A stretch of 13,241 nt of DNA from Ruminococcus sp. UBA7477. GTDB lineage: Bacteria; Bacillota; Clostridia; Oscillospirales; Ruminococcaceae. The DNA lies in contig DLOT01000073.1 of NCBI GenBank assembly GCA_002479715.1, positions 1-13,241 of the forward strand, in the 5' to 3' direction. The translations under genes and the position numbers were made by a program. Positions 1 through 4,985 of this stretch are shown one piece after another (positions within the stretch are counted from its first letter, which is position 1; each line of letters begins with the position of its first letter). Under the pieces are notes generated by a model. The model did no database searches, was not told the origin of the DNA, and saw only the letters and a program-made list of their open reading frames with translations.

Positions 1-20
1 TTTGTGGGTGTTCCCTTCAG

Positions 21-51
21 GAAGCGTAACGCTTCAGCAACGTAACGTTGC
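21..51. repeat. Two tandem 15-nt palindromes with the shared core CGTAACG
   Basis: GAAGCG-TAA-CGCTTC lies at 21-35 and GCAACG-TAA-CGTTGC at 37-51, separated by one A. Each is a perfect 6-bp inverted repeat around a TAA loop. The core CGTAACG is identical in both. The outer bases differ (GAAG/CTTC against GCAA/TTGC) but remain complementary, so the pairing is kept while the sequence changes. The array may continue beyond the left edge. Its role is unknown: it could be protein-binding sites, RNA hairpins or a dispersed intergenic repeat. Confidence 0.7.
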
Positions 52-123
52 ACCTGTTGCCGCCTTGTCGAACTCAGGCATAGCTATACTACGGCTAAGC
101 GACGGGTCAGACAAAGTCAAGCG

Positions 124-206
124 CTCCGCAAATGGGTGTAGAGGGAACGTCCTGCAAGAGAGGGCGTTCCCTTATTTCTATAGTATGTAGCGTTTGCGGA
201 GTTTTT
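124..206 (+). terminator. Nested stem-loop followed by a T run; possible terminator of an upstream gene
   Basis: An inner 11-bp hairpin (AGGGAACGTCC 142-152 with GGGCGTTCCCT 162-172, one G-U pair, 9-nt loop) sits inside an outer stem (CTCCGCAAATG 124-134 with CGTTTGCGGAG 191-201, one G-U pair). Five T's follow at 202-206. Either the inner hairpin with its T-rich tail or the whole structure could terminate transcription entering from the left. GGGTGTTCCCTT at 6-17 nearly repeats GGGCGTTCCCTT at 162-173, so the stretch looks like part of an intergenic repeat family. No coding sequence is supported in 1-378. Confidence 0.45.
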
Positions 207-236
207 GCAGCCGTCGGGCAAAGCCGTGATGTTATG

Positions 237-265
237 TTGACATTTTTCATAAGCTGTGATACCAT
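237..265 (+). promoter_or_regulatory. Candidate distal promoter of the LytTR gene
   Basis: A perfect -35 TTGACA (237-242) is followed by a 17-bp spacer and TACCAT (260-265) as a weak -10. The -10 is supported by TG at 257-258 (extended -10 pattern). It lies about 115 bp upstream of the LytTR start. LytTR proteins often control their own promoter, so having two promoters here is plausible. Confidence 0.4.
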
Positions 266-322
266 TTGAGTGTATAAGATTTACCTTTCAGCGGCATTAA
301 TTCACCTGTTGATAAAAAGCGG

Positions 323-351
323 TTTACTTTTTCGCCGGCTTAGGATATACT
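323..351 (+). promoter_or_regulatory. Candidate proximal promoter of the LytTR gene
   Basis: TTTACT (323-328), a 17-bp spacer and TATACT (346-351) give a good sigma-A match. Transcription would begin near 358, leaving a leader of about 20 nt that holds the AAGGGAG ribosome binding site at 362-368. Confidence 0.6.
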
Positions 352-378
352 GTAATCAGTGCAAGGGAGTGAGAGAAT

Positions 379-831
379 TTGAAGGTGCGGATAGAGCTCG
401 ACCCAAGCGTTACCGAGGAGGAGGTCATCATTCGCTGCGGTTCGCTGAGCGAGAATGTTTCGAGACTTCAAAGGGCGGTTTCCGAATTCGGAGGCAACAA
501 GGTCAAGCTTACCTTTTTTAAGGAAAACGTCGAATACTTCCTTCCTGTTGATGCGGTTCTTTTCTTTGAAACAAGCGGAGGCTCGGTGGATGCACATACT
601 GCCGATGACGTGTTTCAGACTAAGTTTAAACTCTATGAGCTGGAGGAGCTACTGCCCAAAAGCTTCATCAGGGTTTCCAAGTCAACAATTCTCAACTGCT
701 CGAGAATATACTCGATCGATAAAAATATTACATCGTCGAGCGTTGTGCGCTTTGAGGGAACACATAAGCAGATATATGTTTCCCGAAGTTATTTTAAAGC
801 GCTCAAGCAGCGGCTCGATGAAAGACTTTAA
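379..831 (+). CDS. Stand-alone LytTR-type DNA-binding transcriptional regulator
   Basis: This 150-residue protein probably activates or represses its own operon or a few targets by binding direct repeats through its LytTR domain. The domain spans about residues 45-148. Typical features are the strand-rich N-terminal half, the VLFFET segment, the LPKSFIRVSKSTILN segment and the C-terminal VSRSYFKALKQRL. There is no receiver domain, so it is not an ordinary response regulator. It belongs to the small LytTR regulators usually encoded with a membrane partner. The TTG start at 379 is chosen because AAGGGAG lies 10 nt upstream and no better start is in frame. The next gene begins 15 nt after the stop, so the two are almost surely co-transcribed. 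Residues 1-44 are not assigned to a family. The LytTR assignment is secure; its targets are unknown. Confidence 0.9.
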   Translation: MKVRIELDPSVTEEEVIIRCGSLSENVSRLQRAVSEFGGNKVKLTFFKENVEYFLPVDAVLFFETSGGSVDAHTADDVFQTKFKLYELEELLPKSFIRVSKSTILNCSRIYSIDKNITSSSVVRFEGTHKQIYVSRSYFKALKQRLDERL

Positions 832-846
832 CGGGGGAAACAGTTT

Positions 847-1551
847 ATGAAAAAACGGCTTTATTGGGGTGTTATGTTCCTTGTTGCGGCGGTGTTTATC
901 GTTCTCAACGCTATGGATATGCTTGACGGCCTGAGCATCTTCAGCATCGTCTTTTCGGTACTTCTTGTGCCTGTGATCATCACCGGTATACAAAAACACA
1001 ATTTTGCATTGATCACATTTCCGCTCGCTCTTATAGCGATAATGTTTGATGAACCGCTCGGAATTGAAAGCTTTACGCCTTGGCCGGCGCTTGCAACTGC
1101 GCTTTTGTCTTCGATAGGTCTGACGCTTCTTTTTCCGAGAAAGCACGCATGGTATAACACCAAGCCTGAGAGCCATCCACAATATGCCGGAGTCGGCGAA
1201 CAGGAGTATAATGACGGTGAGAATATCACGATCAACACGCGCTTCAACGGTTCTACAAGATATATCCGCTCGAAAACGGTCAGATCCGTAAACATCGACG
1301 CTTCATACGCAGGAGCTAAGGTCTACTTCGACAATGCAGATATAGGCGGCAAGGAGGCAGTTATCAACATTAACAGCTCGTTTTCCGGAGTGGAGCTTTT
1401 TATTCCGAGAAACTGGCACGTTGATAATGAGATCTCCGTTATGATGGGCGGTGTTAAGGAAGTCGGAGCCGAGGAGGCAGATGTCACCATCAAGACGATA
1501 ATCCTCCGCGGAAACTGCGGCTTTTCGGGTGTAACTATCCATAGGATCTAG
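847..1551 (+). CDS. Four-helix membrane protein with LiaF-like C-terminal domain
   Basis: This is a 234-residue membrane protein. Four hydrophobic segments lie at about residues 6-23, 30-49, 54-68 and 77-95. A soluble tail from about residue 115 resembles the LiaF C-terminal domain (cell-wall-active antibiotic response family): a strand-rich fold with repeated VNID/VININSSFSGVELFIP-type turns, ending in GNCGFSGVTIHRI. LiaF proteins of Bacillus hold an envelope-stress sensor in check. By analogy this protein may control the LytTR regulator encoded just upstream (15-nt gap, ribosome binding site GGGGGA at 833-838). In many LytTR regulatory systems a membrane inhibitor of a different family fills this place. 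The family resemblance is fairly clear; the function is inferred from gene order. A terminator follows. Confidence 0.8.
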   Translation: MKKRLYWGVMFLVAAVFIVLNAMDMLDGLSIFSIVFSVLLVPVIITGIQKHNFALITFPLALIAIMFDEPLGIESFTPWPALATALLSSIGLTLLFPRKHAWYNTKPESHPQYAGVGEQEYNDGENITINTRFNGSTRYIRSKTVRSVNIDASYAGAKVYFDNADIGGKEAVININSSFSGVELFIPRNWHVDNEISVMMGGVKEVGAEEADVTIKTIILRGNCGFSGVTIHRI

Positions 1552-1593
1552 CTTATGTCAGCCGTAAAACGGCTATATCTACACCTTACGGCA

Positions 1594-1638
1594 AAAATCT
1601 CCGTTTCGGGATATTCCCGTGCGGAGATTTTGCTTTTT
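1594..1638 (+). terminator. Rho-independent terminator after the LytTR unit
   Basis: AAAATCTCCG (1594-1603) pairs with CGGAGATTTT (1622-1631). An inner stem CGGGA/TCCCG (1607-1611 with 1615-1619) extends it, and GCTTTTTG follows. A smaller hairpin, AGCCGT-AAA-ACGGCT at 1560-1574, lies between the stop codon and this terminator. Confidence 0.8.
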
Positions 1639-1706
1639 GTCGGTTCGTGTAATCTATCGGCATATGATCGCGCAACCGATGCGATAGGCGGAAGTATATA
1701 CAAAAT

Positions 1707-1743
1707 GCAAAAAACTCACGCCCCTCAGGGCAGAGAGGCGTGA
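1707..1743 (-). terminator. Minus-strand terminator
   Basis: Read on the minus strand, TCACGCC (1743-1737) pairs with GGCGTGA (1722-1716), followed by GTTTTTTGC. It lies 8 nt beyond the stop of the orphan C-terminal tail at 1751-1840, so it is probably the original terminator of that lost gene. Confidence 0.7.
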
Positions 1744-1750
1744 AGTCTGA

Positions 1751-1840
1751 TCAATTATCGAAGCTCGGGTTGAATGCGTAGAAGTTTTTGGAGTTGAGCA
1801 TCTCCTGAACATTTCGCAGAGACTCGCCGAAATTATCAAT
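1751..1840 (-). pseudogene. Orphan 29-codon C-terminal tail of an unidentified protein
   Basis: On the minus strand an open frame of 29 codons, starting with residues IDNFGESLRNVQEML and ending in FYAFNPSFDN, stops at TGA (1753-1751) just before a good terminator. The wording looks like a real protein C-terminus. A TAA at 1843-1841 closes the frame upstream and there is no start codon with a ribosome binding site. The best reading is the last piece of a gene whose body was lost at a breakpoint near 1841. I do not recognise the family. The sequence from 1841 to 1933 holds nothing else that I can support. Confidence 0.4.
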
Positions 1841-1933
1841 TTAAGTAAATGCCGTCTAATCCTTTGCTGATGCGGGGTTAAGGAATGCTGCAGTTTTCGG
1901 GATTTTTGATTTGGGATGTGCTAGTTTTTTGGC

Positions 1934-2500
1934 TTACAGATTCTCATAAAACTTTTCAATCAGCACCGCCATCAATTTACGGCGTTCGAGAAGGAAGTCG
2001 TCATAAGAAGATACATCCATAGCATCTGCGTTGCTCGGAATGCAGTTTTCGGCGAGATTTGCGGCAAGAAGACTTGCATCGGAAATATTGCCGAGCTCAA
2101 TCTCCTTGCTTTCGCACTGCTTTTTCACCTTGGCAAAGTATACTGCGGGTGCGTCATCTCCGATTGCCTTGTTCACCTGCGTGTCAAGATATATGTAGTT
2201 TGCAACCTGATTGTATTTTGTTTTATTGGTAATGCCGTTGGCTTTGAGATATGCCCTCGGGAAGATATGGTGGACGTCACCTGAAATCGTAACCAAATCT
2301 GCCACCTTTGTGCCGTTCATAAGCAAAGAATTGCAGTTGCGGTTAATCTGCGCCGCAACAAATGTGTTGAACGCAGGGCTGTTTACTGAGGAAGTTTCCA
2401 AGTTCTGCGGGAGAGTAACCGTCCAGAAAGAATCTGAAAGAGAAGATGCCTCGACATCCGCAAAGAAGCTCAAAAAGCCCTTTTCCGCAATGCTTCTCAT
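1934..2500 (-). pseudogene. C-terminal fragment of a DUF262/DUF1524 (GmrSD-like) protein
   Basis: The 188 residues match the C-terminal part of large DUF262-DUF1524 proteins, a family that includes the GmrSD type IV restriction enzymes, which cut modified phage DNA. The recognisable part is the HNH-like DUF1524 core: DVHHIFPRAYLKANG at residues 75-89, followed by NQVANYIYLDTQVNKAIG at 97-114. Full-length members have roughly 550-650 residues and an N-terminal DUF262 domain with a DGQQR-type motif. None of that is present. The frame runs back only to a stop near 2530, and a glycosyltransferase sequence begins on the other strand at about 2501. ATG 2500 has no ribosome binding site and is an internal methionine. 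It is therefore a decayed remnant, most likely not expressed as a working nuclease. Confidence 0.8.
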
Positions 2501-2783
2501 ATTGTGCCTGTTTTTAATGTTGGCTGTCTAGTAAAAAGGTGCATAGAGTCCTTGATTAATCAGAGTTATACTAATATCGAGATAATAATTGTAAACGATG
2601 GGAGTACAGACGACTCAATTAAGTTCATAGAACCCTATCTTGATAATCCTCGAATAAAGTATTTTACTCAAATAAATAAAGGACTTGGAGAAGCACGTAA
2701 TGTTGGTATAAGAAATGCCTCTGGGACATTAATCACGTTTGTTGATAGCGATGATTGGGTGGATTTAGATTTGTATGGTATGT
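2501..2783 (+). pseudogene. N-terminal fragment of a family 2 glycosyltransferase
   Basis: About 93 codons carry the N-terminal half of the GT-A fold of GT2 enzymes. The markers are an IVPVFNV beginning, NDGSTDDS (nucleotide binding), GEARNVGI and FVDSDDW (the DxD-type metal/sugar-nucleotide motif). The first residues of the family before VPVFNV are missing, and so is everything after the DxD region, which is normally 150-250 more residues. It is flanked on both sides by unrelated gene pieces. The DNA is visibly richer in A+T, with AT-ending codons, than its neighbours, which points to a separate origin such as an exopolysaccharide locus. It joins the DUF5131 sequence in frame near 2774-2788. 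Confidence 0.75.
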
Positions 2784-3589
2784 TCTTTTTAGATCGTATG
2801 CGGGATAAAAACGGCGCCGACATTTACAGAACAAAAACAAAATTCAGATATCCCATTCAAAAGGATCGTCAGGGAAACTATAAGATAAAAAGCGGCGAAA
2901 TGATCCGCGTCTGTATGACCAGCGATTTTTTCTTAGAAGAAGCGGACGCATGGCGGGATGAAGCGTGGGAGATCATGTCACAGCGAAGAGATGTGAAATT
3001 TTTTCTTCTCACTAAACGGCCTGAACGCGTTGCCGATCATCTGCCCTATAACTGGGGTGAAGGCTGGGAGAATATCTTTTTCAATGTGACAACAGAAAAT
3101 CAACAGCGCGCCGACGAGCGCATTCCGATCCTGCTGGATCTCCCGTTCAGGCACAAGGGCATCATGTGCGCTCCTTTTATCGGACCGGTGAGCATCAGAA
3201 AATATCTTGAATACGGTCAGATCGAGCAGGTGCTTTGTGACGGCGCCAGACCATGTAATTATGATTGGGTGAAGTCGCTCAGGCAGGAGTGTGTGGACTT
3301 CAATGTGACGTTTGTATTCTGCGGAACCGGGCGACGCTTTCTGAAGGATGGAAGGCTGTACAAGATCGAAGGGAACGGTCTCCAAAGTCAACAGGCATAC
3401 CGTTCCGGAATGAGTTACCGGGGCAAACCGATCCATTTCGACCTCTATGACGACTTGGGCTATCCGATCCCTGATGACCGACTGCATGTTCCTAATTTCC
3501 GGGAGCGCTGTCAAACCTGCGTCATGAAAATTATCTGCAACGGATGTAGCGACTGCGGTTCTTGCGAAAAAAGGGAACGTGACCGCTAG
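2504..3589 (+). CDS. Chimeric ORF: GT2 fragment fused to DUF5131 protein lacking its N-terminus
   Basis: The open frame has 361 codons. Residues 1 to about 93 are the glycosyltransferase piece. From FFLDRMRDKNGADIYRT (about 94-110) to the end it follows the DUF5131 family, known as phage Gp37/Gp68-like. The assignment rests on TSDFFLEEADAWRDEAWEIM, FFLLTKRPERVADHLP, NVTTENQQRADERIPI, KGIMCAPFIGP, ARPCNYDWVKSLRQEC and FVFCGTGRRFLKDGRLY. DUF5131 proteins normally begin with a WNPW..GC....C..C segment thought to bind a metal cluster; that part is replaced by the GT2 piece. A cysteine-rich tail remains (Cys 336, 339, 345, 348, 351, 354). The GTG at 2504 has no ribosome binding site and lies at a breakpoint, so translation is doubtful. 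Treat it as a pseudogene unless expression is shown. The 146 nt from 3590 to 3735 hold only a terminator-like hairpin and an unassigned minus-strand frame. Confidence 0.7.
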   Translation: MPVFNVGCLVKRCIESLINQSYTNIEIIIVNDGSTDDSIKFIEPYLDNPRIKYFTQINKGLGEARNVGIRNASGTLITFVDSDDWVDLDLYGMFFLDRMRDKNGADIYRTKTKFRYPIQKDRQGNYKIKSGEMIRVCMTSDFFLEEADAWRDEAWEIMSQRRDVKFFLLTKRPERVADHLPYNWGEGWENIFFNVTTENQQRADERIPILLDLPFRHKGIMCAPFIGPVSIRKYLEYGQIEQVLCDGARPCNYDWVKSLRQECVDFNVTFVFCGTGRRFLKDGRLYKIEGNGLQSQQAYRSGMSYRGKPIHFDLYDDLGYPIPDDRLHVPNFRERCQTCVMKIICNGCSDCGSCEKRERDR

Positions 3590-3623
3590 TTTTTCGAAAA
3601 AGCTGAAGGCACAGCGCACTTGA

Positions 3624-3660
3624 CCGCCTATTCTAATTCGTTCAGTGCAGGCGGCTTTTT
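3624..3660 (+). terminator. Terminator-like hairpin after the DUF5131 sequence
   Basis: CCGCCT (3624-3629) pairs with AGGCGG (3649-3654) and is followed by CTTTTTTG. The stem is short and the loop is 19 nt, so it is a modest candidate. It is placed correctly to end the DUF5131 transcript. Confidence 0.5.
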
Positions 3661-3735
3661 TGCGCCCTGATTTCAGCTTGTCGGCTTGGCGTTTGATATC
3701 TTCTTTTGGAATCAATTCTGCTATTCTCTAATCGT

Positions 3736-3963
3736 TTACTTTGATATAAAATCATGGTGCAATTTAGTGACCGATACACCTATATCCGTCAGCATACCCT
3801 GAACCGCCCGGCAGGGGGCCGAGTAGCGCTGACTCAGATAGCGCATTGAAGCTCCTGTTTCACCGTCCGGGCCGCCCAGCTGGGTTATTATCAGCTTTGC
3901 TAAGGCGGGATCGGGATTTTTGATTTTAACGGGGTATTCAAGCATCTTCTTGTATTGCCACAT
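3736..3963 (-). pseudogene. cotJC: Truncated spore coat protein CotJC (manganese catalase family)
   Basis: Residues 1-62 match the start of CotJC: MWQYKKMLEYPVKI, then GGPDGETGASMRYLSQRYSAP, then LTDIG. CotJC is a di-manganese catalase-type protein of the spore coat, normally near 190 residues. After LTDIG (nt 3777) the family continues with a TEELAHLE-type metal-binding helix. Here the frame instead reads VSVTKLHHDFISK and stops. The second set of metal ligands and about two thirds of the protein are gone, and no other frame nearby restores them. The start overlaps the cotJB stop (TAATG), the normal operon arrangement, so the 5' part is in its original place and the break is at about 3777. 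No catalase activity is expected. Confidence 0.8.
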
Positions 3964-4217
3964 TAGCTTTCACCTACTTCCCATGGGAACGCCGTCGCTA
4001 CCCATGTCCAGTTGTTTTTGTCGTTAACGCCCATAGCAGTCAGCGGACCGTAGGTATCCTCGTATTCCTTAACTGACTGCTCGAGCATTTGCTTGTGCTT
4101 ATGATAGTAGTCCAGAGCTTCCTGGCAGTCGGGATGGCTGTCAAGATATAACATTACGTCTGTGAGGGTGAAGCTGCAAACCATTATTTTTCTGTGAAGC
4201 TGCTGCTTATCAGACAT
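3963..4217 (-). CDS. cotJB: Spore coat protein CotJB
   Basis: This 84-residue protein has the standard length and pattern of CotJB: a helical N-terminus with VMLYLDSHPDCQEALDYY at about residues 21-38, then EYEDTYGPLTAMG at 51-63 and a C-terminal W-rich NNWTWVATAFPWE. CotJB is a small component of the inner spore coat made in the mother cell with CotJA and CotJC. The ATG at 4217 overlaps the end of cotJA by 8 nt and the stop overlaps the cotJC start. This supports the chosen start and suggests translational coupling. The gene looks intact although its usual partner CotJC is truncated. Confidence 0.88.
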   Translation of the reverse strand: MSDKQQLHRKIMVCSFTLTDVMLYLDSHPDCQEALDYYHKHKQMLEQSVKEYEDTYGPLTAMGVNDKNNWTWVATAFPWEVGES

Positions 4218-4452
4218 CGGCATTCTTCGCAGCCTCCCTTCCAATGAACGGCAGATCGAGGCAGGGGAAAATCGTGCCGCGCGACAGCGCCAGCTCGGGT
4301 TCGTAGGGTGTTTCCCATTTCTGATAGGGAACATACATCATTCCGATCGGCGTGCTTGCGGGGAATTTCGATCTGGGCACAGGGCAGACAGGAGTGCCCG
4401 ACGGCCTGCAAAAAAGCTTAGCGGTTATTTCGTTTGTATCCATAACCTTCAC
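4210..4452 (-). CDS. cotJA: Spore coat associated protein CotJA
   Basis: This 80-residue protein resembles CotJA. Residues about 30-70 (ASTPIGMMYVPYQKWETPYEPELALSRGTIFPCLDLPF, read in two parts) carry the family's YVP.Q.W...Y.PE.AL.RGT.FP.L..PF pattern. CotJA is needed for assembly of CotJC into the coat in Bacillus. GTG at 4452 follows a strong AAGGAGG with a 4-nt gap; the ATG at 4443 is an alternative with a longer gap. CotJA in other species is often a little shorter, so the N-terminal extension (MKVMDTNEITAKLFC) is less certain. It is the first gene of the cotJA-cotJB-cotJC' unit. Confidence 0.85.
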   Translation of the reverse strand: MKVMDTNEITAKLFCRPSGTPVCPVPRSKFPASTPIGMMYVPYQKWETPYEPELALSRGTIFPCLDLPFIGREAAKNADV

Positions 4453-4476
4453 GAATCCTCCTTGTGGTTTTGGATT

Positions 4477-4496
4477 AAAGCCGAACAGACGGCTTT
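4477..4496 (-). other. Hairpin in the cotJA leader
   Basis: AAAGCCG and CGGCTTT (4477-4483 and 4490-4496) form a 7-bp stem with a 6-nt loop between the candidate promoter and the cotJA ribosome binding site. There is no T run on either strand, so it does not look like a terminator. It may stabilise the leader. Confidence 0.5.
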
Positions 4497-4500
4497 ACAG

Positions 4501-4528
4501 TATATTATGTCGAAGCAGCGGAAGCCGT
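4501..4528 (-). promoter_or_regulatory. Candidate sporulation (sigma-K/sigma-E-like) promoter of cotJ
   Basis: On the minus strand CATAATATA (4509-4501) fits the sigma-K -10 pattern CATAnnnTA and overlaps the sigma-E pattern. An AC (4528-4527) sits 17 nt upstream, as sigma-K promoters require. Both consensus patterns are loose; cotJ of Bacillus subtilis is a sigma-E gene. The match is supported mainly by its position about 50 nt upstream of cotJA. Confidence 0.45.
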
Positions 4529-4572
4529 GACGGACGGAAAAGAAAAAGTGCAGAGAAATTATTGTAAAACAC

Positions 4573-4602
4573 TTGACTTTTTGCGTCAAGATGTGTTATA
4601 CT
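4573..4602 (+). promoter_or_regulatory. Strong sigma-A promoter of secG
   Basis: TTGACT (4573-4578), an 18-bp spacer and TATACT (4597-4602) with TG at 4594-4595 (extended -10). The predicted start near 4609 leaves a leader of about 53 nt before the secG ATG. Confidence 0.8.
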
Positions 4603-4661
4603 AACTTTGTAATGTTTGTAAACGGCTAAATCGTACATAAGCTTTGGAGGTTTATATAGAA

Positions 4662-4919
4662 ATGAATATTGTTGAAATAGTTCTGGGTGTGGTTTTGCTC
4701 ATATCATGTTTGATGATCATAATAATAGTTTTGATGCAGGACAGCAAGGATCAAGGGCTGACCTCGGCTGTAGGCGGCGGTTCATCTGATTCGTTTTTCA
4801 GCAAGAACGAATCCAGAACAAAGGAGGCAAGATTGAACAGGTGGACAAAGGTTGCGGCTTTTCTGTTCTTTGTGATCACTTTGGCAGTCAATATTGCTAT
4901 TCCGTTTTTACACAAGTAA
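4662..4919 (+). CDS. secG: Preprotein translocase subunit SecG
   Basis: This 85-residue protein has the SecG layout: a first membrane helix (about residues 3-25), the loop with MQDSKDQGLTSAVGGGSSDSFFSKN, a charged stretch, and a second helix (about 62-82). SecG assists SecYE in moving proteins across the membrane. ATG 4662 is preferred because GGAGG (4646-4650) lies 11 nt upstream. An in-frame TTG at 4644 overlaps that ribosome binding site and is not a credible start. The gene has its own promoter and a strong terminator. It is followed by rnr, the usual order in Firmicutes. Confidence 0.95.
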   Translation: MNIVEIVLGVVLLISCLMIIIIVLMQDSKDQGLTSAVGGGSSDSFFSKNESRTKEARLNRWTKVAAFLFFVITLAVNIAIPFLHK

Positions 4920-4924
4920 AAATC

Positions 4925-4958
4925 ACCTCCTGCCTTTAGGGCGGGAGGTTTTTGTTTT
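4925..4958 (+). terminator. Strong terminator between secG and rnr
   Basis: CCTCCTGCC (4926-4934) pairs with GGCGGGAGG (4940-4948) over 9 bp, with one T-G pair and a 5-nt loop. TTTTTGTTTT follows. Some read-through may still reach rnr. A TATAAT at 4958-4963 could be a -10 for rnr, but no good -35 lies at the right distance. Confidence 0.9.
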
Positions 4959-4985
4959 ATAATATACAAACAATAAGGAGAAATC

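Noticed and set aside
2..190. Short plus-strand open frame at the left edge
   Set aside because: It runs through the palindromes and the terminator-like hairpin, so its codons reflect RNA or DNA structure rather than protein.
1934..3589. An active anti-phage system made of DUF262 and DUF5131 proteins
   Set aside because: Both genes lack their N-terminal halves or key N-terminal motifs, face opposite directions and are separated by a glycosyltransferase fragment, so they cannot form a working module as present here.
3590..3601. 12-bp palindrome TTTTTCGAAAAA after the DUF5131 stop
   Set aside because: It is A/T-rich with only two central G-C pairs and no loop, so it would be weak as a hairpin, and there is no second copy to suggest an attachment site.
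2978..3715. Minus-strand open frame of 245 codons
   Set aside because: Most of it is the antisense of the DUF5131 sequence. Only its first 40 or so codons (IPKEDIKRQADKLKSGRKKA) lie outside; they look somewhat protein-like but I could not assign them, and no start with a ribosome binding site is present.
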